The notes under the pieces are model-generated. The model saw only the letters and a program-made list of their open reading frames with translations, was not told where the DNA came from and searched no databases. A stretch of 64,000 nt of DNA. Origin: Sporocytophaga myxococcoides DSM 11118 (GTDB lineage Bacteria; Bacteroidota; Bacteroidia; Cytophagales; Cytophagaceae). The stretch spans positions 495,259 through 559,258 of the forward strand of contig NZ_AUFX01000006.1 in assembly GCF_000426725.1 (NCBI RefSeq), given 5' to 3'. Position 1 is the stretch's first letter, and each line of letters starts with the position of its first letter. The position numbers and the translations under genes are program-made. Of this stretch, positions 57,079 through 64,000 are shown piece by piece.

Positions 57079-60000
57079 ATGAAATTAGAAACGAAGCTAT
57101 TATTTCTTCTGCTGATAGTTACTTTCAGTGCAAAAGCTCAATATTCCGAAACTAGTAAAAGCTCTATTAAGGTAAAATGGACATCTCCGGTTTCTATTCT
57201 TGATAACCAAGCTAAAACAAGATTAGTTCCTAATTTTGAAGAAGCGTTTCACATAGAACCTCAGGATTATTTACCCTCTTTCGTGCTGAGGATATATAAT
57301 GAAAGAGTCCAGGAAATTACCATTTACCCGGATTCAACAGAAAGCATGGGCACAACAGATGGAGATCTTATAAGAAACACTCCTTCAGATGCATTCGAGA
57401 CAAAAATTTTTATAAGATACTATAAAGGGAAACCCTTAAGTGAAATTTATATTGTTCCAATTAAGGCATCAGCCGGTTCATTCCAAAAAATTCATAAATT
57501 TTCTTATACTTATAAAACATCTCAAACATCTGAACCTCTTCCTGTTTCCAGCAAAATTATAAAGAGATCAGGAAAATCAACTGCCAGGACTGCATCAACT
57601 TCCAGTTCAGTATTATCTTCAGGAGACTGGTATAAGCTAAGCATCTCCAACTCGGGAGTTTTTAAAATTGACTATAATTTCCTTACGAACCTTGGTTTAA
57701 ATCCCTCCTCCATAAATCCTAAGCAAATCAAAATTTATGGAAATGGAGGAGGAATGCTTTCTCAGAAAAATGATGATCCGAGATATGATGACCTGGTTGA
57801 AAATGCTATTTTTATTTCTGGTGAAGCTGATGGAAAATTTGACCAGGGAGATTTTATCATTTTTTATGGGGCTGGTCCACATCCCTGGTCCTATGACTTT
57901 ATAAATGAAAGCTTCAACCATACTTTCAATATTTATTCAGATTTTGCGTATTACTTTCTTACCATAGGTCCGGATAATGGGCTTCGAATACCTGAACAGG
58001 TTTCTGAAACTGGAGCAGAACAAAGCATTACTCAATTTGACGATAGGTATTTTTTTGAAAAGGATGAAGCGCAAGTAATGGTAGAGCCTATAAAGCCAAG
58101 TGGCAGGCTCTGGATTGGTGATATATTTAACTACAACCTTCAATACACCTACCCTTTCGACGCCACAGGCATTATTCCTAATAGTGACGTATTATTGAGG
58201 TCTTCCTGCATAGGAAGGTCGTCAGCGTCAAGCTCATTCAATATTTCCCTAAATAATGTGGCAATTGGCACTCATAATTTTACCAATTCAGCCTATTTTG
58301 AAAATCCAAATGTTGAGTATCCTTATGTTGGCGAAGTGAAAAATGAATTATTTAAAATAAATAGTTCAGCATTTAATAATAGTTCTAACATATTAATAAA
58401 ATATGTTTATAATAAAGCTGGCAAAAGTGAGGCAAGAGGTTATCATGATTATTTTGAAATATTTATCCAAAAACAATTACGCCTATATGGTAATCAGACC
58501 TCGTTTAGATCCATACCAAGTCTTAACTATAACATTTCCGAATTTAAAATATCAGGAACACAAGGCACAGAAGTCGTTTGGGACATTACAGATCCTCTGT
58601 ATGTAAAAAAACAAAATTATTCCTTTGCCGCAGATACAATTTCCTTTTCAACTAATACTAGCACGTTGAAGGAATTTGTAATTTTTAACTTAAATAATCT
58701 TAGTTCGCCAGGTTATATTGGCAAAATTGCCAATCAAAATCTTCATGGCATTATTGCTCCAAACATTCCTGAAAACATTATCATTACTACTGATGAATTT
58801 GAAGATGCGGCAAATCAATTGGCTCAATTCCACAAATCCTATGACAATCAAGACAGTTATGTGGTTACTGTAAAAAAGATTTACAATGAATTTTCTTCCG
58901 GAGCCCAGGATATTACCGCTATCAGAGACTTTATTAAAATGGTCTACGACAGAAGCACTCCTAATGACAGCCTGCATTATGTAACATTATTTGGAGATTG
59001 CTCTATGGATTACAAAGACAGATTAACGAATAATACGAATTTTGTCCCCACCTATGAATCACGTCAATCCTTACATCCAATTTTCTCCTATTCTTCCGAT
59101 GATTATTATGGTTTTATGGATTCCTATGAGGGAGAATGGGTTGAAAATATTAGTGGAGATGCCACTTTAGATGTAGGTATAGGACGATTGCCTGTCAAAA
59201 GTGCTGCTGAAGCTTATGCTATTGTTGATAAAATTAAAATTTACAAGAGCAATCAGTCTCTTGGAAAATGGAGAAATAGAATCACTTTAGTTGCAGATAA
59301 TCAACCTAACAGTAACCTTCATTTAAATTCTGCCGAATTATTGGCAAGTAAGCTTGAACAAAATCAGCCTAATTACAATATTAATAAGGTATATATGGCT
59401 GCTTTTCCGCTGGTCTATACACCATCAGGACCTACTTGTCCTGCAGCAGCAGAAGTCATTCAAAATGATATAGATAAAGGGATTTTCTTATTAAACTATA
59501 CAGGACATGGAGGAGAGTTGCAGCTGGCTCAGGAAAATATCCTTAATACTACTATCATTTCGAAATGGAAAAATATTGATCAACTCCCATTTTTAGTAGC
59601 TGCAACTTGTCAATTTGGCCGATATGACTATCCAGCAGTTGTATCCGGAATTGAAACAGCAATATTAAATGCAAATGGGGGGGCCATTGGTTCTCTTGCT
59701 TCAACCCGGCCAGTGTATTCAAATACGAATGAAGCTATAAATGTTGCTTTCTATAATGCGGTATTCCAAAAGAAAGGTAACAGATATCAAAGGTTAGGAG
59801 AAATCATGATGCCAACTAAAAATAAGAGTAACTCAGGTATTAATAACAGAAATTATTCATTATTGGCAGATCCGGCATTAACATTAAATTATCCAATAGA
59901 AGATATTGTGCTTACCAAAGTTAATGACATTAATGTTTCAGGCATGGTAAGTGATACAATTAAAGCACTTGAAAAGGTTAAACTTGAAGGTGAAGTGAGA

Positions 60001-60972
60001 TCAGAAGGTATTGTAATTGGGGACTATAATGGAGTATTAAATTTGACGCTTTACGATAAAAAGAATATAATTACTACCATAGAAAACCCAGTTGTAAGTG
60101 TAGGATTGCAGAATAGTCTTATATATGATGGTCCTGCATCAGTTAAAAACGGTAAGTTTTCATTAGAATTTGTGATTCCAAAAGATATTTCATATCAATA
60201 TAGTAATGGCAAAGCTAGTTTCTATGCCAGCAATTCACCAAACCTAAGAGATGCTGCAGGAGCTTCCTTTGACCTAGTAATTGGAGGAACTAATAAAAGT
60301 GCAGCTGAAGACAATACACCACCAGTCATTAAAACTTATTTAAATGATGAAACTTTTGTTTTTGGAGGAGCGACAGGTTCAAATCCTAAATTAATTATTA
60401 AACTATTTGATGAAAACGGAATAAATCTGGCTTCTGCTGGTATTGGTCATGAAATTTCAATGACTATAGACAACTCCAACGAAGTTATTACCCTAAATGA
60501 ATTTTACAGCTCTGGTTTAGATGACTATAAAAATGGAACGGTGAATTATCCACTTAAGGACCTCGCTCCTGGTAACCATTCTATAAAGATAAGAGCATGG
60601 GATACCTATAATAATTCTTCTGAAGTTTACCTTGAATTTGTTGTTGTAAACAATGAATCAATAAGTCTTGAACATATCCTCAATTACCCGAATCCATTCT
60701 CGACCAACACTGAATTTCATTTTGATCACAATAGAGCCGGGGAAGATATAGATGTTATGATCCAGATCTATACAGTTTCAGGCAAGCTTATCAAAACTAT
60801 CTCCAACAGATTATTTACAAGTCCAAGCCATGTCTCTGGAATACATTGGGATGGTCGAGATGATTTTGGTGATAAAATCGGAAAAGGGGTTTATGTATAT
60901 AAATTAAATGTTAAATCTCTCAGAGATGGTAACCATAAATTTAAATACCAAAAGCTTGTAGTTCTTAACTAA
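57079..60972 (+). CDS. porU: PorU-like type IX secretion sortase (C25 peptidase), copy 2, next to porV
   Basis: Second PorU, with the same layout as copy 1. The ATG at 57079 gives a clean signal peptide (LLFLLLIVTFSAKA|QYS); a TTG at 57061 is rejected as it lies in the T-run of the terminator. The N-terminal beta region contains SGDWYKLSISNSGVFKIDYN, the C25 domain has H810 in NYTGHGGELQ and C844 in AATCQFGRYDYP, and the C-terminal FlgD-like domain ends in WDGRDDFGDKIGKGVYVYK. It is 1297 aa. Its position 43 bases before porV is the classical porU-porV linkage, so this may be the canonical copy. The N-terminal parts differ more from copy 1 than the catalytic part does. Confidence 0.93.
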   Translation: MKLETKLLFLLLIVTFSAKAQYSETSKSSIKVKWTSPVSILDNQAKTRLVPNFEEAFHIEPQDYLPSFVLRIYNERVQEITIYPDSTESMGTTDGDLIRNTPSDAFETKIFIRYYKGKPLSEIYIVPIKASAGSFQKIHKFSYTYKTSQTSEPLPVSSKIIKRSGKSTARTASTSSSVLSSGDWYKLSISNSGVFKIDYNFLTNLGLNPSSINPKQIKIYGNGGGMLSQKNDDPRYDDLVENAIFISGEADGKFDQGDFIIFYGAGPHPWSYDFINESFNHTFNIYSDFAYYFLTIGPDNGLRIPEQVSETGAEQSITQFDDRYFFEKDEAQVMVEPIKPSGRLWIGDIFNYNLQYTYPFDATGIIPNSDVLLRSSCIGRSSASSSFNISLNNVAIGTHNFTNSAYFENPNVEYPYVGEVKNELFKINSSAFNNSSNILIKYVYNKAGKSEARGYHDYFEIFIQKQLRLYGNQTSFRSIPSLNYNISEFKISGTQGTEVVWDITDPLYVKKQNYSFAADTISFSTNTSTLKEFVIFNLNNLSSPGYIGKIANQNLHGIIAPNIPENIIITTDEFEDAANQLAQFHKSYDNQDSYVVTVKKIYNEFSSGAQDITAIRDFIKMVYDRSTPNDSLHYVTLFGDCSMDYKDRLTNNTNFVPTYESRQSLHPIFSYSSDDYYGFMDSYEGEWVENISGDATLDVGIGRLPVKSAAEAYAIVDKIKIYKSNQSLGKWRNRITLVADNQPNSNLHLNSAELLASKLEQNQPNYNINKVYMAAFPLVYTPSGPTCPAAAEVIQNDIDKGIFLLNYTGHGGELQLAQENILNTTIISKWKNIDQLPFLVAATCQFGRYDYPAVVSGIETAILNANGGAIGSLASTRPVYSNTNEAINVAFYNAVFQKKGNRYQRLGEIMMPTKNKSNSGINNRNYSLLADPALTLNYPIEDIVLTKVNDINVSGMVSDTIKALEKVKLEGEVRSEGIVIGDYNGVLNLTLYDKKNIITTIENPVVSVGLQNSLIYDGPASVKNGKFSLEFVIPKDISYQYSNGKASFYASNSPNLRDAAGASFDLVIGGTNKSAAEDNTPPVIKTYLNDETFVFGGATGSNPKLIIKLFDENGINLASAGIGHEISMTIDNSNEVITLNEFYSSGLDDYKNGTVNYPLKDLAPGNHSIKIRAWDTYNNSSEVYLEFVVVNNESISLEHILNYPNPFSTNTEFHFDHNRAGEDIDVMIQIYTVSGKLIKTISNRLFTSPSHVSGIHWDGRDDFGDKIGKGVYVYKLNVKSLRDGNHKFKYQKLVVLN

Positions 60973-61015
60973 TAATTGATTTAAAATTTTAATTTTGAAA
61001 TTCAAATCCACAACA

Positions 61016-62215
61016 ATGATAAAAAAAATATTTTTTAGCTTAAGCATTGTAGTACTAAGCACTCAATTATCCAATGCCCAAAATACCACCTTAGGTGGGC
61101 AACAAGGTAATCCTATTACAACAGCAACCCCATTTCTAACAATTTCCCCGGATGCAAGGTCCGGCGCTATGGGAGACGTTGGCGCTGCAATATCTCCCGA
61201 TGCCAATTCAATTTTCTGGAATCCGGCCAAATTAGCATTTGCTGAGAAAAATATGGGGGTTTCCATCAGTTACACTCCATGGCTAAGGAAACTCGTCAAT
61301 GATATGTCCCTTTCATACTTATCAGGGTATAAAAAACTACGAAAAGAAGAGGCGATTGGGGTTTCGATGAATTACTTCAATCTTGGTAACATTACCTTTA
61401 CAGATAATAATGGTAATGTAATGCAAGACTTTCGTCCTAAGGAGTTCTCTTTTACGGGTTGTTATTCAAGAAAATTGAGCAAAACACTTGGTGTTGCTGT
61501 AGGTCTTAAATATATATATTCAAACCTATCCGGTAATATTTCAATCAACAGTGGAGGAGCAACAACTGCTGCCAAACCTGGTAATACAGCAGCAGGAGAT
61601 ATTGGAGTATACTTCAACAATGATTATATCATTGCAGGAACAAATACAAATATTGCTCTAGGTGCCATGTTGTCTAATATTGGAGCAAAAATATCTTATA
61701 CCAATAGCAGTCAAAAAGACTTTATCCCAACTAGCCTAAGAGTTGGTACAGCAATAACTACAGAACTGGACCCTTACAACAAATTGGTCTTTGCAATAGA
61801 TGCAAATAAGTTATTGGTTCCAACACCTCCTATTAGAGATAGTATTGACCAAACAAAAATTGTTAAAGGAAAAGATCCAGACAGAGGCTTATTAAGTGGG
61901 GTCCTTGGGTCTTTTTCAGATGCACCAGGAGGATTTAAAGAAGAAATGCAGGAAATCATTTTATCAGGAGGATTAGAATATTGGTATAATGATTTATTTG
62001 CAGTCAGAGGTGGGTATTTCTACGAAAATCCGCATAAAGGAAATAGGAAGTATTTTACACTAGGATTTGGGATAAGATATCAGGTATTTGGTCTAGACTT
62101 CGCATACCTTGTCCCTGTCAGATCGAACAATCCACTTGCTGAAACGTTAAGATTTACACTACATTTCAATTTCGAAAGTAAGAGCCAAAAAGATATTGAA
62201 ACTATAACAGAATAA
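61016..62215 (+). CDS. porV: PorV (LptO), type IX secretion outer membrane protein
   Basis: PorV is a FadL-like barrel that binds cargo sorting domains and shuttles them to PorU. The ATG at 61016 gives a proper signal peptide (FFSLSIVVLSTQLSNA|QNT); a TTG at 60995 would only add residues before the Lys-rich start. Hallmarks are FLTISPDARSGAMGDVGAAI and DANSIFWNPAKLAF near the N-terminus and the closing strands LRFTLHFNFES. The length of 399 aa fits. It follows porU copy 2 and precedes an M16 gene by 6 bases, so these three are probably one operon. Confidence 0.95.
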   Translation: MIKKIFFSLSIVVLSTQLSNAQNTTLGGQQGNPITTATPFLTISPDARSGAMGDVGAAISPDANSIFWNPAKLAFAEKNMGVSISYTPWLRKLVNDMSLSYLSGYKKLRKEEAIGVSMNYFNLGNITFTDNNGNVMQDFRPKEFSFTGCYSRKLSKTLGVAVGLKYIYSNLSGNISINSGGATTAAKPGNTAAGDIGVYFNNDYIIAGTNTNIALGAMLSNIGAKISYTNSSQKDFIPTSLRVGTAITTELDPYNKLVFAIDANKLLVPTPPIRDSIDQTKIVKGKDPDRGLLSGVLGSFSDAPGGFKEEMQEIILSGGLEYWYNDLFAVRGGYFYENPHKGNRKYFTLGFGIRYQVFGLDFAYLVPVRSNNPLAETLRFTLHFNFESKSQKDIETITE

Positions 62216-62221
62216 TAAAAG

Positions 62222-63493
62222 ATGCTGATAAGAACCCAGGAGCCTGATTTAAAACAATTAAAATTTAATAATATTTTATTACCAAAGCACAACGAGCTTA
62301 GTAATAAGATACCTTTTTATCAATTAATATCAGGAGCTCAGGACGTTCTCAGATTAGAAATAATTTTTAAAGCAGGAAGTCTTTATGAACCGAAAGAAAG
62401 TGTAGCTCACTTTACATCCAAAATGCTTTCGGAAGGGACTAAAGACTTTTCTGCTAAGGAAATCCAGGAAAAAATTGCATTCTATGGAGCATTCATGGAA
62501 TTAAACAGTGGGTTTGATAGATCTGCGCTTACAGTCTACTGTCTGGCTCGTCATCTGGATAAATTATTACCTATAATATCTCAAATAATTACGGAGCCTA
62601 CGTTCCCCGAACAGGAACTGGAGACTTTAAAACTTATAAGTATCCAATCTCTTCGTATAAATCAAGAAAAAACAGCATTCTTAGCTTCAGCAAGATTCCG
62701 GAAATTGCTGTTTGGCCAACATCCATATGGAAGTTGTATGAGTGAAGATGGTATTAGTTCTATATCCAGAGAAGATCTATTTGAATTTCATAAAAAATAT
62801 TATTCATTAAATAATGCAACAATTCTTATCACAGGAGGCGGAAATACAAACTACTTCCATTTAATAGATAAGTACTTTGGCATACATCAGTTAAACAATA
62901 CTAATCAAATTTCTGATAATGTGGCAAGTTTCGGAAAGCCTACTAATGAAATTATAGTCAAAGAAACTTCAATTCAATCTTCAATACGTTTGGGCTGTCC
63001 ACTATTTACTATTAAAAATGATGATTATTTTAAAACATCCATTCTAGTAGAAATTTTAGGAGGTTATTTCGGCTCTCGTCTTATGAAAAATATCAGAGAA
63101 GACAAAGGATATACCTATGGAATTCACTCAAACTTTGCCGTTATGAAAAATAATGGATATCTAGTTATTGGAACTGACGTTAATAAAGAAAATACTAAGG
63201 CAACTCTAGAAGAAATCTATAAAGAAATTAATCTACTTAGATCAGATATAGTTAATATAGAGGAGTTGACACTTGTTAAAAACTATCTAAAAGGAAGCTT
63301 TATCAATTCAATAAATACATCATACTCACAGGTAGACAAGTTCAAAACGCTACTCTTTAACAACCTACCTGCAAACTTTTATGAAATGTATTTTAATACT
63401 CTAACGCATATTACTGCTGAAGAAATTCAAACAACAGCCTTAAATTATTTTCATATTGAAAATTTTTATGAAGTTGTAGTTGGTAATATTTAG
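62222..63493 (+). CDS. M16-family peptidase homologue lacking the zinc motif
   Basis: A 423-residue insulinase/mitochondrial-processing-peptidase-fold protein with the usual two repeats. At the place of the HxxEH zinc motif it has SVAHFTSKMLSEGT: the first His remains but Glu and the second His are replaced (HFTSK). The Arg/Tyr substrate motif EDKGYTYGIHSNF is kept in the second half. In M16 pairs one subunit often lacks zinc and helps bind substrate, so this is likely such a partner. No active M16 gene is next to it in this window: rRNA genes follow. No signal peptide is seen. Confidence 0.9.
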   Translation: MLIRTQEPDLKQLKFNNILLPKHNELSNKIPFYQLISGAQDVLRLEIIFKAGSLYEPKESVAHFTSKMLSEGTKDFSAKEIQEKIAFYGAFMELNSGFDRSALTVYCLARHLDKLLPIISQIITEPTFPEQELETLKLISIQSLRINQEKTAFLASARFRKLLFGQHPYGSCMSEDGISSISREDLFEFHKKYYSLNNATILITGGGNTNYFHLIDKYFGIHQLNNTNQISDNVASFGKPTNEIIVKETSIQSSIRLGCPLFTIKNDDYFKTSILVEILGGYFGSRLMKNIREDKGYTYGIHSNFAVMKNNGYLVIGTDVNKENTKATLEEIYKEINLLRSDIVNIEELTLVKNYLKGSFINSINTSYSQVDKFKTLLFNNLPANFYEMYFNTLTHITAEEIQTTALNYFHIENFYEVVVGNI

Positions 63494-63658
63494 TTACTTG
63501 CTTATACCATTTTTTAAAAACTTCCCTAGAATTACCCCATGCTTCATGTAGAAATAATCCCTTAATTGATATTAATGGGAAATACTTTCTTATCTGTGAA
63601 TTTCAAAAAATAATATATTAGATTGATGAGGTTGTTAAAAATAGAAACCCATATAAAT

Positions 63659-63689
63659 AAAAAAAGCTCTGAGTTGATATCAGAGCTTT
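63659..63689 (-). terminator. Terminator of the rRNA operon
   Basis: AAAGCTCTGA (63663-63672) pairs with TCAGAGCTTT (63680-63689). On the minus strand seven T follow the stem core. It is 11 bases beyond the 5S end. The 63494-63658 stretch between the M16 gene and this hairpin shows nothing else. Confidence 0.9.
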
Positions 63690-63700
63690 CTAATAATAAG

Positions 63701-63811
<111 letters not shown>

Positions 63812-63909
63812 AAGGTTTTTAATACTTTTATTTTTTTTGACTCTTAAACCTTTTGTTTAAGGTCGTGACAACATCTGAGAAAAAGATATATACTATAACA
63901 CACAGCGCT

Positions 63910-64000
63910 AACGGAAAGTCTACGGGTAATTAGTATTGCTCAGCTTAGGACATTACTGTCTTTACACCTGCAACCTATCAACGTCATCGTCTATGACGAC
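63910..64000 (-). rRNA. rrl: 23S ribosomal RNA, 3' end only
   Basis: The minus strand contains GTCGTCATAGACGATGACGT, then GATAGGTTGCAGGTGTAAAG and CTAATTACCCGTAGACTTTC, the usual 3' end of Bacteroidota 23S rRNA upstream of 5S. The gene continues beyond the window; the 3' boundary is estimated by comparison with E. coli. The spacer to 5S (63812-63909) has no tRNA. Confidence 0.93.

Noticed and set aside
63812..63909. tRNA in the 23S-5S spacer
   Set aside because: No cloverleaf or T-loop consensus can be formed; the spacer is AT-rich.

Overview
The window looks like a chromosomal segment of a low-GC member of the Bacteroidota, most likely Cytophagales; the genus cannot be fixed from the sequence alone. 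The evidence is type IX secretion genes (porZ, two porU copies, porV), Bacteroidota-style promoters (TTG/TTTG, a spacer of about 18 nt, then TAnnTTTG), the neighbourhood uppS-bamA-ompH-ompH beside two DUF6089-like barrels and nadK-CBS, and signal peptides that all end in Ala or Ser followed by Gln. I see no insertion sequence, prophage, CRISPR array or tRNA. Nearly all of it is core gene content.

Layout. 1-6313 (+): the 3' part of purH, then a compact rod-shape operon mreB-mreC-mreD-mrdA-rodA. 6310-7371 (-): an uncharacterised protein. 7522-10475 (+): porZ and recO. 10519-12695: a lipoprotein (-) and a chromate-type transporter (+). 12678-19390 (-): six nucleotide-sugar genes in two blocks separated by a hairpin (ugd, uxs; then a tviB-like dehydrogenase, rfbB, a tviC-like epimerase, rfbA). 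19581-22256 (+): acyl-CoA dehydrogenase, rpsU, a Xer recombinase and hpf. 22336-27151 (-): rimP-nusA-infB behind a promoter and a hairpin leader. 27298-30889 (+): an EEP-family membrane protein, cysS and a glutaminyl cyclase lipoprotein. 30877-31803 (-): an LD-carboxypeptidase.

31916-42197 (-): an envelope and metabolism block made of yqeY, cvpA, a pabA/trpG-type amidotransferase, a hydrolase, a CBS protein, nadK, two DUF6089-like barrels, uppS, bamA and two Skp/OmpH chaperones. 42275-46103 (+, with one - gene): pdxJ, a hydrolase, a DUF2905 protein (-), an rsmI-like methylase and metK. 46191-51050 (-): HU, a propeller/barrel fusion protein and a flavin oxidoreductase. 51335-63493 (+): porU copy 1, an MBL hydrolase, pssA, porU copy 2, porV and a probably inactive M16 protein. 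63701-64000 (-): 5S rRNA and the 3' end of 23S rRNA.

How it fits together. Many genes serve the cell envelope: the elongasome (mreBCD, mrdA, rodA), undecaprenyl diphosphate synthesis (uppS), outer membrane protein assembly (bamA, skp-like), phospholipid synthesis (pssA), sugar-nucleotide supply, and the cell-surface end of the type IX system (PorU, PorV, PorZ). The most thought-provoking features are the duplicated, apparently active porU; the co-occurrence of a glutaminyl cyclase with ten out of ten predicted signal peptidase I substrates having Gln at +1; hairpin leaders before rimP, porU copy 2, uppS and the Xer gene; and a cluster of four DnaA-box-like motifs next to the HU gene. I did not find a clearly new multi-gene system.
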